Shown here piece by piece: positions 1 through 9,599 of a DNA stretch of 64,000 nt. This DNA is from Bartonella alsatica. Its GTDB lineage: Bacteria; Pseudomonadota; Alphaproteobacteria; Rhizobiales; Rhizobiaceae. Within the stretch, counting starts at the first letter, position 1. Every line of letters starts with the position of its first letter. Both the position numbers and the translations under genes were made by a program. The notes beneath the pieces are model-generated. The model ran no database searches. It was not told the origin of the DNA and saw only the letters and a list, made by a program, of their open reading frames with translations. The DNA is taken from positions 62,001-126,000 of the forward strand of contig NZ_CP058235.1 in assembly GCF_013388295.1 (NCBI RefSeq), written 5' to 3'.

Positions 1-2
1 TA

Positions 3-923
3 GGTCTTTTCAATAGTTATCGGGCATTATGTGGTGGGCTTCTTGCAGGAGCACTGACAACAGATGCTATTATGGGATCAACGGCACCATTTCATCCTGA
101 TATCCATATTTTACGAGGCCATTATGGACAAATTGCTGTATCACAAACATTAGAAAAACTTTTAAATGATTCAGGAATTAGAGCTGCACATTTGCGTAGT
201 GATGATCGTGTACAAGATCCTTACTGTATACGTTGCCAACCACAAGTTATGGGTGCGTGTTTTGATATTCTTATCGCAGCTGCAAAAACACTCACTATTG
301 AAGCGAATGCAGTTACAGATAATCCATTGATTTTAAACAGTGGTGAGGTTGTATCAGGTGGAAATTTTCATGCTGAACCTGTAGCATTTGCTGCTGATCA
401 GATAGCTCTTGCTTTATGTGAAATAGGTTCCATTTCTCAAAGACGTATTGCTCTTATGGTTGATCCAGCTGTTTCTTATGGTCTTCCAGCTTTTTTAGCA
501 CAAAATGCTGGTCTTAATTCAGGTTTTATGATTGCTGAAGTAACTGCAGCTGCTTTAATGTCTGAAAATAAACAAATGGCACATCCTGCTTCCGTTGATT
601 CAACACCAACGTCAGCAAATCAAGAAGATCATGTTTCCATGGCGTGCCACGGTGCTCGTCGATTACTGACAATGAGTGAAAACCTTTTTACTATTATTGG
701 TATTGAAACGCTTGTTGCAGCACAAGGAGTTGAATATCGTGCACCTTTAAAAACAAGCTTCTATTTACAAACTGTTATAGAGAAACTACGTAAAAATATT
801 GATTCTCTTAAGAAAGATCGCTATATGGCTCCAGATCTTCAGAAGGTGCATATGCTTGTGCGTGAAGGGCACTTATTATCCATTTTACCAAAAACGATTT
901 TTCCTCCATTAACTCCCCAATAA
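3..923 (+). CDS. hutH: Histidine ammonia-lyase, C-terminal 306 residues (5' end outside window)
   Basis: The frame is open from base 3 to a TAA at 921-923, so the gene enters from upstream and the ATG at 72 is internal. HutH converts L-histidine to trans-urocanate and ammonia, the first step of histidine breakdown in the cytosol. The visible part starts with a HutH-like stretch ([15 protein letters not shown]). It continues with family features such as [15 protein letters not shown], the TDNPL motif and the QEDHVSM motif before the C-terminal helices. The Ala-Ser-Gly triad that forms the MIO cofactor would lie in the missing N-terminal half. Full-length HutH is about 510 residues, so roughly 60% is here. 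Phenylalanine/tyrosine ammonia-lyases share the fold, but the sequence fits HutH best. Confidence 0.93.
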   Translation, partial: GLFNSYRALCGGLLAGALTTDAIMGSTAPFHPDIHILRGHYGQIAVSQTLEKLLNDSGIRAAHLRSDDRVQDPYCIRCQPQVMGACFDILIAAAKTLTIEANAVTDNPLILNSGEVVSGGNFHAEPVAFAADQIALALCEIGSISQRRIALMVDPAVSYGLPAFLAQNAGLNSGFMIAEVTAAALMSENKQMAHPASVDSTPTSANQEDHVSMACHGARRLLTMSENLFTIIGIETLVAAQGVEYRAPLKTSFYLQTVIEKLRKNIDSLKKDRYMAPDLQKVHMLVREGHLLSILPKTIFPPLTPQ

Positions 924-1324
924 TATTTATTTTAAAATTAATGAATAAGGAAAAACATTTAATTCATGGATTTGCTTATATATTATTTGCGATATTGATA
1001 ATATCTTGAATAATTAAATGAATATGTACTCATTTATTTTCTGCTATATGTTGGGTATTTATGCCCATTTACTTTCCTGATATTATGTTTATAGTAGTGT
1101 AACTTTTCAGAACAAATTTATAAAAGCTAATATTTTGGAGATTGTTCTTTTAATATTTTTTATTGCTATTTCTATCTTAAAATATAGAAAATTATAAATT
1201 ATTAGTTTATAATTTTTATTATTATAAAAGTATATTATGTGTATTCTATAATTCAAATGTAATAATTTTGTTATCTATTCTTCTTTTTTTAGATACTTTA
1301 TGAGTCGTAACAAAGGAGAAATAA
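924..1324. other. AT-rich intergenic region downstream of hutH
   Basis: About 400 bases of very AT-rich DNA with no open frame that looks coding. No strong GC-rich hairpin follows hutH. The last 15 bases hold the ribosome binding site of the next small gene. Confidence 0.6.
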
Positions 1325-1687
1325 TTGATTTTACATAATATATTACGTATTTTAATGACAGTTATTTTTTGTTTGTCACAAATTATAGAAGTTAATGCAA
1401 ATCTTTTGAGATGTAGATCACAAGAGAGGGAAAGTATTACCACGATTGCACAAAAAAAAGATATTTTTATTCAGACAAATAATATAGTGTTCTTTAATGT
1501 TTCAGGTCAAAGTGCTAGAGAAAATAGTAAAGCTATTATCAGAGCAATGGTTGAAAAAATTGTTTTTACCGGGATAGCCCTTTTCCTTGAAAAACTTATG
1601 TTTAAAACGGTTGGAATTTTTAAGAGATGGGCAGGGGCTGCACTTTCTCAAGCCTTTGAAGATTGGCGAAAGTTATTTTATTACTGA
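1325..1687 (+). CDS. Small putative secreted protein of unknown function
   Basis: I do not recognise this 120-residue protein. It starts with TTG. A strong Shine-Dalgarno sequence (AAAGGAG, 1312-1318) sits 6 bases upstream, and a terminator-like hairpin follows the stop codon, so it looks like a real single-gene transcript. Residues 1-26 resemble a signal peptide: a hydrophobic stretch (ILRILMTVIFCLSQII) ending near NAN. The rest is mixed, with a second hydrophobic stretch around residues 78-95 (KIVFTGIALFLEKLMF) and an aromatic C-terminus (WRKLFYY). An inner-membrane or periplasmic location is inferred. The first Met codon after the TTG is too far into the hydrophobic region to be a better start. 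Confidence 0.5.
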   Translation: MILHNILRILMTVIFCLSQIIEVNANLLRCRSQERESITTIAQKKDIFIQTNNIVFFNVSGQSARENSKAIIRAMVEKIVFTGIALFLEKLMFKTVGIFKRWAGAALSQAFEDWRKLFYY

Positions 1688-1717
1688 TCAAGCTATGTGT
1701 TTGTATCAAAAGTTGTT

Positions 1718-1746
1718 TTATACGTTATCGTATAACGATTTTTTAT
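1718..1746 (+). terminator. Rho-independent terminator-like hairpin
   Basis: A 7-bp perfect stem (TTATACG at 1718-1724, CGTATAA at 1729-1735) with a TTAT loop is followed by CGATTTTTT. It lies 30 bases after the stop of the small secreted protein gene. The stem is AU-rich and so only moderately stable. Confidence 0.55.
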
Positions 1747-2152
1747 TGTTATGAGCTAAAAAGTAAGGGAAAGTTTGCTTAAAGTTTAACGTATTCTTCT
1801 TCAACTAGCTCGGTACAAATTTTAAACTTCTATTCAGTACACTGAAAAAAAAGCGCAAAAATTCATCTTGCATTATATCTAAATAATTTTTTATAAAAAA
1901 TAGACAATACGAAATGAATTAATGACAATTATAAAAAATCGCATTACCCCTTTATCAAAGAAAATGACAAAAATATGAACTATGAAGAAGTTAAATAACT
2001 CTTAATAAGAGTATTTTTCATTAGAGAATCTGACATGCATTAATCAATGCTGTTTAAATATGTCTTCGGGAGAAAAACACGAAGCTTTATGATAGATAAA
2101 GCGAATATTGTATTACGAATTTTAGTCAACGATTCAGTGAAGAAGGACAAAA
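1747..2152. other. Intergenic region upstream of the amino acid permease
   Basis: About 400 bases without a convincing gene. The permease promoter should lie here, but no clear -35/-10 pair stands out. An AAGGA ribosome binding site lies just before the permease ATG. Confidence 0.5.
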
Positions 2153-3541
2153 ATGGGAACAAATGAGCTTAAACGAGGTATGAATAAACGCCAAGTTATT
2201 TTTTTAGCTCTTGGCTCTGCTATTGGAACGGGACTTTTTTACGGATCTGCACAAGCGATTAAGCTTGCGGGTCCAAGTGTGCTCTTTGCTTATTGTATTT
2301 CTGGCTTGGCTATTTTTATGGTTATGCGAGCTCTCGGTGAGATGATTATTTACAATCCACTGCCCGGTTCTTTTGCTCGTTATGCTGCAAATTACATATC
2401 GCCGTTAGCAGGTTTTTTAACAGGATGGACGTATGTTTTTGAGATGCTTCTTGTTGGCTTGGCTGATATTACGGCTTTTGCAACTTATATGGGGTTTTGG
2501 TATCCTGACACTGCTCCTTGGATATGGGCACTCAGTATTACATTGATCATTACTGGTATCAATTTAGCAGCAGTAGAAGTATACGGTGAACTAGAATTTT
2601 GGCTGTCTTCCATTAAAATTATTGCTATTATTGCTATGATTGTTTTAGGGAGCACAATCATTTTATATGGTTGGGGAACAACCCCTACTTCTTCCACTGT
2701 TAATATCCAGAATTTATGGAAAAATGGTGGTATTTTTCCCAATGGTTTGTTTGGTTTTTTGGCCTGCTTCAGTGTTGTTGTCTTTGCTTTTGGTGGTGTA
2801 GAAATTATCGGAATGGCAGTAATGGAAATACAAGATCCTTATCAAACTATCTCAAAGGCTATTAATTCTACCCCTGTTCGTATTTTACTATTTTATATCA
2901 TGAGCTTAGCCATTTTAATGTCACTTTATCCTTGGAATAAAATTGGCCTTATGGATAGTCCTTTCGTTTCGATTTTTGAAAGCCTTGGGATTTCGTCAGC
3001 TGCTAATATTCTGAACATTGTTGTTGTTACTGCGGCTATTTCAGCAATGAATAGTGCAATGTATGGTGCTGCTCGCATGATACATGGGCTATCGCAAGAA
3101 GGTTATGCGTTGAAGAAGTTTCAATATTTATCGAAAAATGGTATACCAGTTTTTGTTATTTTATTGATCTTAGGTATTTTCCTTCTTGGTGTTGTTCTTA
3201 ATTATTTTTACTATGAACATCTTTTTTTTCTCATTGCAGCAATGGCGACATTTGCAACAGTTTTCGTTTGGATGATGATACTATTTTCGCAGATTTTTAT
3301 GCGGCTTAAAATGCCTAAAGAAGTGCAATCTGATTTGAAATTTCCAATTCCATTTTGGCCAATAGGACCAATTCTTTCTATCTTATTTATGATTTTTATT
3401 TTTGTTTTGTTATGTTTTTTTGATGATACGCGACCAGTTTTAATTGTAGGTGTTAGTTGGATTATTTGGCTTATTATTTGTTTTTATGCACTTAAACTTT
3501 GTAATTCGGAGAAAAATAAGCTTCACCAAAATAACGAATAA
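2153..3541 (+). CDS. Amino acid permease, APC family (AroP/ProY/GabP-like)
   Basis: The 462-residue inner-membrane protein has about 12 hydrophobic segments, the usual size for the amino acid transporter family of the APC superfamily. The N-terminal signature is clear: MNKRQVIFLALGSAIGTGLF at residues 10-29, containing the unwound TM1 motif GSAIGTGLF that binds the substrate backbone. TM3 carries the typical ALGEM sequence. Proton-driven uptake of an amino acid is known for the family. The substrate cannot be read from sequence: aromatic, proline, histidine or GABA are all possible. Its position close to hutH makes histidine attractive, but that is inference. The ATG at 2153 has an AAGGA six bases upstream. 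The gene appears monocistronic. Confidence 0.88.
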   Translation: MGTNELKRGMNKRQVIFLALGSAIGTGLFYGSAQAIKLAGPSVLFAYCISGLAIFMVMRALGEMIIYNPLPGSFARYAANYISPLAGFLTGWTYVFEMLLVGLADITAFATYMGFWYPDTAPWIWALSITLIITGINLAAVEVYGELEFWLSSIKIIAIIAMIVLGSTIILYGWGTTPTSSTVNIQNLWKNGGIFPNGLFGFLACFSVVVFAFGGVEIIGMAVMEIQDPYQTISKAINSTPVRILLFYIMSLAILMSLYPWNKIGLMDSPFVSIFESLGISSAANILNIVVVTAAISAMNSAMYGAARMIHGLSQEGYALKKFQYLSKNGIPVFVILLILGIFLLGVVLNYFYYEHLFFLIAAMATFATVFVWMMILFSQIFMRLKMPKEVQSDLKFPIPFWPIGPILSILFMIFIFVLLCFFDDTRPVLIVGVSWIIWLIICFYALKLCNSEKNKLHQNNE

Positions 3542-4739
3542 GAATTAAAGCAAGAATAAAAATTTAATGATTTCATGATTGAAGAATATTCAATAATTAC
3601 ACAACAAAAATTACAAAAAATCTGTTGATCTTCATGTTTGAAAGAATACGTATGTTATTGTTGATGACGATTACTAAATCATATAAAGGAGAAATAGATA
3701 CCAAATCGATAGATAATTGCTAAAAATCAGTAATTGCGTAGATTTATCTCCTTAATTTCAACTGTATCAGTGTTAGCTAAAGGCTTTTATCCGCATATAG
3801 AGCAACAAAAAGAGAAAGGTAGCTTTCTCCAATCTCTGTTGATTAAAGAATTGTTTTATAAGAGAAGTAAACTGCAAGAATAACTATTATTATTTTGATT
3901 TATGCATAGAATTATTTTTTTAAAATAGATCAAATAAATAGAATTTATATAATAGTTAAATTATAATAATATTTAAATTATTATTTATTTTTGTTTCATA
4001 TTGTATTTTAATATGATTGAATAAATGATCAAATAAGCTTAGAAGAATTTAAGTTTTAAAGATGAATTATTTTATGGATTAAACTCTTAAACGTTACGGA
4101 ATAAAAGACTTTGCTGTAAGTGAGAAATTAGTTCTTATCCTTTTTAAAGAAGAGATTGAGATTATTAATATACGGGGTAGAGGTATATTGTAGTTTATAC
4201 ATTTGTTCTATCCGCAATGTTTTTTATACAATGTACAATGGTCAAAACTAGTGCCAATAGAGAAGAGGAGTTTCAACAAAATAATTAAGGATTAGCTTTA
4301 TTTTGTCCGTCAAAAACTTGGTGAAAACTAGTAAGATAGAACCGTAATATAAAATTTATAGAAATAGAAAATCCTAAATAGCGACGAATGCACGATAGTT
4401 TTTTGTATATGTGTTACATTTATTGGGCAAAAAAGTGGAGAGAAAATCTACTTTTTCCTTAATAGCTCTTGCTGCTTTGAATATCTTTCTGCCTGATAGT
4501 TGTATAACAGTGTTGATAGGGGAGCTAGAGCTACGGTAAACAAATTTTATCACAATTGGCAAAGAGCAGGATACTGTAAGCACTCACATTTTGATGCAAA
4601 GATATTAGGGCTTTTAAAAGAAGTAATTATGGGACAGTGGTCTTTTTATTTTTACAGGAATTCTGTAACGATAAAATATTCCTGAAGCAGTTTTTTCAGC
4701 AAAGCTTAACTGGATTACGAATGCGCGGAGAAGTTTGTC
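3542..4739. other. Long AT-rich intergenic region, probably decayed DNA
   Basis: About 1.2 kb between the permease and the fhaC remnant. It has no convincing full gene, only short frames broken on both strands. One short frame (3734-3883) is listed separately. The density of stops and the pseudogenes that follow suggest degraded accessory DNA, but I could not recognise its origin. Confidence 0.5.
3734..3883 (+). CDS. Possible 49-residue ORF with signal-like N-terminus
   Basis: A TTG-started frame encodes a short protein. It begins LRRFISLISTVSVLAKG, which resembles the start of a signal peptide, and continues with a charged tail. No good Shine-Dalgarno sequence precedes the TTG. It may be a remnant of a longer exported protein or a chance frame in AT-rich DNA. 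No family recognised. Confidence 0.2.
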   Translation: MRRFISLISTVSVLAKGFYPHIEQQKEKGSFLQSLLIKELFYKRSKLQE

Positions 4740-6180
4740 GTGCTTTTTATATTTTTATGCCAGAAGTACCAATTAAGAATTTTTCTAGTCTTCATTATGT
4801 TGTTTGGTAATTTAAATGCCTGTACAATTTGTGCACAATTGCCAGCTATTTCATATCCACGCTCACCAACAGATGATTTTGCACATCAACACTCTGAGAA
4901 GCAAAAATTACTGAAGCTCAAGAATCTAGGAACTTTAACGCCTCGAAAAGTTTCTCCCTCTGTTGAAGAAGCACAAAGAATACTTTTGGGTGATGGCCGT
5001 TGCTTTACAATTAATCATATTTCTGTTGAAGGAGTGCATCATATAAAAAAGCGCACGATAACGAAAGTTATTGATCTTTATGCTGGTAAATGTATAGAAC
5101 TTTTTGACATACAAATTCTCATCAAAAAATTAACTAAGATATATTTGGATAGGCTATGTGACGGCGCGTTTTTATATTCCGGATCAAGATATAAAAAACA
5201 GCAAGATTCTCAAATTTGTAGTTGTTGAAGGCAAACTTTCAGATATTTACTATAATGGTTTTCCGGCTTCTTCTTATAACAATATTGTATGGAGCGCTTT
5301 CCCACATCTTAAGGGCCACACTCTTAATATGCGTGATATTGAACAGGGGCTAGATCAGATAAACAGGCTTCAGTCAGCGCATGCCCAAAGTGAATTTCTT
5401 CCAGGAAGAGAAGAGGGTAGCATCATTGTTAATATTAACAATCATTCCGATCAAACTTTGAGGGTTGCCGTTTCTCATGACAATATGGGCCAAGCATCTA
5501 CAGGTTATGCACGTTATAGTGCGAGCTTAAAGGTAGAAAATATTTTAAGTTGCAATGATGCAAGGAATTTTGGCTATCAACGTAGTGAACCAGATTATTG
5601 GGGTGGGAGCAAACAAGAGGGACATAGCAATAACATTTCTGTGAATATAAGTATTCCCTACGGCTATTGGACATTTTACTTTAGCGGCTATACTTATAAT
5701 TATCAAAGTATTATAAACGGTAACTTTACAGATATTGAAACGACAGGTAATTCTAGTGAATTACATGGCGGTGCAAGTTATGTGCTTCACCGTGATAATG
5801 TTTTTCTGTCAACATTGAATTTTAGGCTTTCCTATAAAAAAACCAATAATTACTTCCTTGGAAACAAAATTGAAGTTGGGAGTCGCCAATATAGTATTGC
5901 CAGTTTCGGGCTTTCGCATTCACGCCAGATGTTTGGAGGCACATGGACATTTGAAGCCAACTATTTGCAAGGACTTCGTTGGTTTCATTCTGTCAAAAAA
6001 CATGAACCAGGAGCTGGAGATGCTGAGCCTCGATTTGCTAAATTTACTGGCACACTCAGTATTATGACACCCTTTAAGGTTGGAGGCTTAGAATTCATCT
6101 TTGGCACTCTTTTGATGGCAACGCAATTGCTTGAAGAAGGGTTTAAATACAGCAATGATTCCTATAAAACCATGTTATCA
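4740..6180 (+). pseudogene. Two-partner-secretion outer-membrane transporter remnant (FhaC/ShlB/HecB family)
   Basis: FhaC-type proteins export haemagglutinin or haemolysin partners across the outer membrane through two POTRA domains and a 16-strand barrel. The first frame (to about 5150) has a signal-like N-terminus and a POTRA segment (FTINHISVEGVHHIKKRTI). Near 5150 the frame breaks. The next frame resumes at GYVTARFYIPDQDI, exactly the FhaC motif expected after the preceding residues, and continues with LKFVVVEGKLSDI and many barrel-strand sequences. A one-base-type frameshift therefore splits the gene. The barrel is also truncated: before its conserved C-terminal strands the sequence changes abruptly, around 6140-6185, into haemagglutinin-like sequence. 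No functional transporter can be made. Confidence 0.8.
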
Positions 6181-6816
6181 AAGAGCATCCCATCGCCGTG
6201 GTGGATCGTGATGAAAAGGGAAAGATCATCTATTTAACAGATGAAAATGGTCAGTATATAAAAGATAGCCATGGACAAAAAATACCTCACTCACATTATT
6301 TAACGGCTGAGGAGAAGAAGCAGCTACAAGCCGGTTCTGATGGTAAAGTTCATGTTTTCTTCAATGGTATTTTACGACACCAGATGAAGCAGCTCATAAT
6401 GCGGTTCAGTTTGCTGATAATCAAAATGAACCGCTCTATTAGAACTGATGGTAGCAGACTAGCAAAAATTTCTGGAAAATAACTTCTTTAGTTTAACCAA
6501 TTCGGCACAGGATCTGCTAAAGAACTATGGGAATACAGGGCTGGAACTTTACGCTCATAGCCGTGGCGGTATGACAGTTTATAATGCCCTGAATTCTTTA
6601 GAACAACAAGGCATGCGCAATATAGCAGGCAACATAAATATCAATCTTTACGCACCGGCTTCTAACGCTGCAGCTGTAGCAGATAAGTTAAACAGGCTGA
6701 ATAATGGCAAACAAACTACGGTTGGCTTTGATGGGCATAGATATGACTTTGTTAGCAGATGGATCGGCGGCAATGATTTTACCTACCAGACAGTGCCTGC
6801 CGCCAGTAATAGTTGA
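6181..6816 (+). pseudogene. 3' fragment of a filamentous haemagglutinin (FhaB-type) gene, frameshifted
   Basis: Joined to the fhaC remnant is a stretch reading EHPIAVVDRDEKGKIIYL in one frame. After a frameshift near 6370 it reads TTPDEAAHNAVQFADNQNE, followed by stops including a TAG near 6460. It then stays open to 6816 through LENNFFSLTNSAQ, YAHSRGGMTVYNAL and GFDGHRYDFVSRWIGGN. The last part resembles the C-terminal module of large TPS-exported haemagglutinins/CdiA-like proteins, with a GxSxGG-like HSRGG element reminiscent of alpha/beta hydrolases. Only a few hundred codons of what is normally a multi-kilobase gene remain, so this is a decayed end. Family assignment rests on remembered similarity and would need a search. 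Confidence 0.65.
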
Positions 6817-7028
6817 AAAGAGGTAAGTTTATTGAAAGTTCCAATAGATAATGGGATATAAGATTTTGTTATGGAGGTCATATCGACCTTTATTTCTTTT
6901 TGAAAATAATTCATACTAAAAGGGGATATTAGTTTAACACAATTAAAAAAAAGAACTATATCTTAGAAATTATTTCGATTGGCATTTAAACAATTTTATT
7001 AAAAACATTTGGAAATCTATTTCAATGA

Positions 7029-7056
7029 TTGACCTTTTGCAAGAACTTTGTAAAAA
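7029..7056 (+). promoter_or_regulatory. Putative sigma-70 promoter of tRNA-Ser
   Basis: TTGACC (7029-7034) matches 5 of 6 of the -35 consensus. TAAAAA (7051-7056), 16 bases further, is a fair -10. The start of transcription would fall a few bases before the tRNA at 7071. Confidence 0.45.
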
Positions 7057-7070
7057 GATCTAATTAGTTT

Positions 7071-7160
7071 GGAGGGGTGGCCGAGCGGTTTAAGGCACCG
7101 GTCTTGAAAACCGGCGTGCAGGAGACTGTACCGTGGGTTCGAATCCCACCCCCTCCGCCA
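7071..7160 (+). tRNA. tRNA-Ser (anticodon UGA)
   Basis: The 90-base class II tRNA has acceptor stem GGAGGGG/CCCCTCC, discriminator G and an encoded CCA. Its D-arm is GCCGAG and its anticodon loop CTTGAAA (anticodon TGA). A long variable arm and the T-arm GGGTTCGAATCCC follow. It reads UCA and UCG-type serine codons by wobble. It separates the fha remnants from the effector gene region. I see no repeated tRNA 3' end nearby that would mark an att site. Confidence 0.97.
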
Positions 7161-7960
7161 CTCAATTTTTATCAATTGTAGTTTGTTACCAGTTTTTGTA
7201 GCAATTTACTTTTTTCTAAGATTTTAAAGGGGATATCAATGGATTTTTAAAGATCTCTCAAAGATCATTTAAAGTCTCTTTAATGATTCTTTTTAAAAAT
7301 CGCAATTTTAGATAATCAAGCATTTAGCGAAAGTTATATTATTTAAATCGCATGTATTAAGATATGGTAATTGTTTTTATCTTAAATTGTCTAAAGATTT
7401 TTCGTATCTCTGGTACATCATTTAAATGAGCAACGCAGATAATGGTTCTAAAGACAACCATCGGATCCATAAATTTTAGAGTATAGTCCCAAGTTAATGC
7501 TTGCTGGCCAATATGAGAATTTAAGCATTTTTTTATACCAATACAATAAAAAGGAGTAATCCTCCCCCAAAACAGCTGAGATAAGCGTAATCCCTTCGCA
7601 TAGGTGCAATTTTTGTGAGAGGGTAAAGGGATACAGTAACAACCGTTACCAGCACCAACAAGAGCTCTGAGCTAAGATATCAATAAAAATTGCCTAATTT
7701 ACAGTTTATTTGCGACAAACAACAATAAATGAGGAACGAAAAATATCCTTAAAGTGCCTAAAGAAATTGATGCTAATAAACGCTAACAGTGTTTTGGTAC
7801 ATTTCATTTCGTTCTTATTTTCGATTTTATCTAGGAACGCCGTAAAATAATATCTTTAAAATAGGTGATATAATGTAAATACTCATTTTCTCTGAGCGGA
7901 AAACTGACTTATATCTCCCGCTTATGCACGTTTACATGAAGATAAAATGCTTCAATACTT
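7161..7960. other. Intergenic region with a possible degraded minus-strand reading frame
   Basis: About 800 bases between tRNA-Ser and the 3' end of the effector gene. On the minus strand around 7360-7680 there are hydrophobic stretches spread over different frames. One open piece reads DPMVVFRTIICVAHLNDVP. This looks like an old, frameshifted membrane protein gene, but I cannot name the family. No intact gene or integrase is visible. Confidence 0.35.
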
Positions 7961-9589
7961 TTAGCTGGCTATCGCAAGCGCATTTGAGCGATTTAGTTCG
8001 TGTATGTGAACTTTCTCATGTGTTTCTTTGGCTTTCCGAACAGTGTTGGTAATTTCTCGTGCTTTCTGTTCTGATACACCAATACTTTGAGCAAGTGTTT
8101 CATAATCATTGTTTTTGATCGCTTTATATTCATTTGCTGAGAGACGATAATCTAAATTGCGTGTAAAAGTGCTGAGTTCTTTATACAATAGAGGAGATTG
8201 AGACAAGATTTTTTTTTGTGATTCTGGTGATAAGTAAAAGAGATTTTGCAAGTTTGCACTAGGCTTTTCTACTGCTCTTCCACAGCGTTCTTGTTCAATT
8301 TTATGTTCTTGAATGATTGAATGACGTACATATTTTACAGTATACGCATAATTCCTAACTGCAGAACAAAGCAGATCAACACACTCTTCAGCATTTGCGC
8401 GCGTTTGATTTTTAAAGCAAAGAAAATTGATACCTACAAGCTTAGAAATAGAGTTAGGAGAGCGTTCAATTTGATCAGCAAGCTGTTGGCCTAAGTCTGG
8501 ATTTTGAAGAATTTCTTCCATTTGTTTGTTTAATGCTTTTGAATCGCCATAAATAGTTTTTGACAAGTATTGAATTTGGTCTCGAACTGTGTGTATACGC
8601 GCATTTTCCATAAGCATTTTAGAAAATTCACTTTTTGTTAGAGGCGCTAATGTTTCTCTGGGGATGAGCGTGTTTTCAAGCTCTTTGGTTTTGGGATAGG
8701 TAAAAGTAATTGTATCACCAGGTTTTAATGTTTTTATTTGTTCTGGTAATAGATGCTCTTTATTGCCAATGACGTAAATACCTTGTGCTTCAAGCACAAA
8801 ACTACCAAAATTGGCACCTTTATAGATTCCTGTGTAGGTTTCATCTTCTTTTGCAGCCATAACAAGACGATCATGAACATTGTGCCCAAGTTCTTTCATG
8901 TTGTTCATGAATTCCTGTAAAATATATATTTTTTCTGGATTGGAGATATCTTCAAAAAGATCTCTCATTAGTTGTGTATTGCCATATTTTGCTGCTTCCG
9001 CATAGGCAGTTATCATGCGTTCTCTTGTTACAAGAGAGAACTCCAGTCTATGCCCTGCTGCTTTGGCGAGATTTTCAAAAAATAATTGTTCTGTGTGTTC
9101 ATTGCCATCTATGAATGGGTGTATATGTTTGAGCGAGATAAACATTTCTGCTGCTTCAGAGATAAATTCTTCGCGCGTTAAGCCTTGCAGATTCTCTTTT
9201 TCGGCAAGCGTTTTCTCTAATCTTTGTAAGCTTTCTAGAATTTCCTTATCACTTACAAAGGCTCTGTCCCATTCGGCTCTTCTCATTTCTGGCATAGCGG
9301 CCATACTACCATCTGAAAATGTGAAAGGAACAGTGCGGATCTTTCCAGCCCATTCAAAAGTTCTCTTAAATAATTGGTGATGGATATGACATAGATAAGC
9401 GGAGTCAAAATATTCTGGCAGCGATTCCTTACGCAGAATCTTCATTGCTTCTTCTGTATCATATGAACATTTTTCCAGAAAGAGTTCTAAATTTTTTTCT
9501 CCATATTTATTTTTGAGTATGTTGGTACCAGGATAGACATAATGATGGGGTGAGGGGATTCCTCTTGTTTTTGACTTTGCTTTTGGCAT
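7961..9589 (-). CDS. BepA-like Bartonella effector (Fic-OB-BID) with degenerate Fic motif
   Basis: The 542-residue protein is the length of BepA and has its layout: Fic domain (about 20-220), OB fold (about 240-303), then a BID domain and tail (about 305-542). BID domains serve as the VirB/VirD4 type IV secretion signal. Fic proteins of this family normally AMPylate or otherwise modify host proteins through HPFxxGNGRTxR. Here residues 157-168 read HPFIDGNEHTEQ. The catalytic His157 is kept, but Gly164 is Glu, Arg165 is His and the last Arg is Gln, so phosphate binding should be lost or changed. The flap region (TVPFTFSDGSMAAMPEM) is intact. The BID domain, which in BepA carries the anti-apoptotic activity, looks undamaged. 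A broken antitoxin gene ends 10 bases upstream. No virB genes lie nearby, so secretion would need a locus elsewhere. Confidence 0.88.
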   Translation of the reverse strand: MPKAKSKTRGIPSPHHYVYPGTNILKNKYGEKNLELFLEKCSYDTEEAMKILRKESLPEYFDSAYLCHIHHQLFKRTFEWAGKIRTVPFTFSDGSMAAMPEMRRAEWDRAFVSDKEILESLQRLEKTLAEKENLQGLTREEFISEAAEMFISLKHIHPFIDGNEHTEQLFFENLAKAAGHRLEFSLVTRERMITAYAEAAKYGNTQLMRDLFEDISNPEKIYILQEFMNNMKELGHNVHDRLVMAAKEDETYTGIYKGANFGSFVLEAQGIYVIGNKEHLLPEQIKTLKPGDTITFTYPKTKELENTLIPRETLAPLTKSEFSKMLMENARIHTVRDQIQYLSKTIYGDSKALNKQMEEILQNPDLGQQLADQIERSPNSISKLVGINFLCFKNQTRANAEECVDLLCSAVRNYAYTVKYVRHSIIQEHKIEQERCGRAVEKPSANLQNLFYLSPESQKKILSQSPLLYKELSTFTRNLDYRLSANEYKAIKNNDYETLAQSIGVSEQKAREITNTVRKAKETHEKVHIHELNRSNALAIAS

Positions 9590-9599
9590 AATAACTTCC

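Noticed and set aside
4374..4685. Two opposing short ORFs upstream of the fhaC remnant
   Set aside because: They overlap on opposite strands, lack binding sites and match no family I know.
5858..6067. 69-codon ORF within the fhaC remnant
   Set aside because: It is a shadow in another frame; the barrel sequence continues in the main frame.
6845..6905. Hairpin AGGTC/GACCT after the fhaB remnant as a terminator
   Set aside because: Only a 5-bp stem with an interrupted T-run; too weak to call.
7448..7642. 64-codon minus-strand ORF
   Set aside because: Hydrophobic pieces are spread over several frames, so this is at best part of a decayed gene; described only in the region note.
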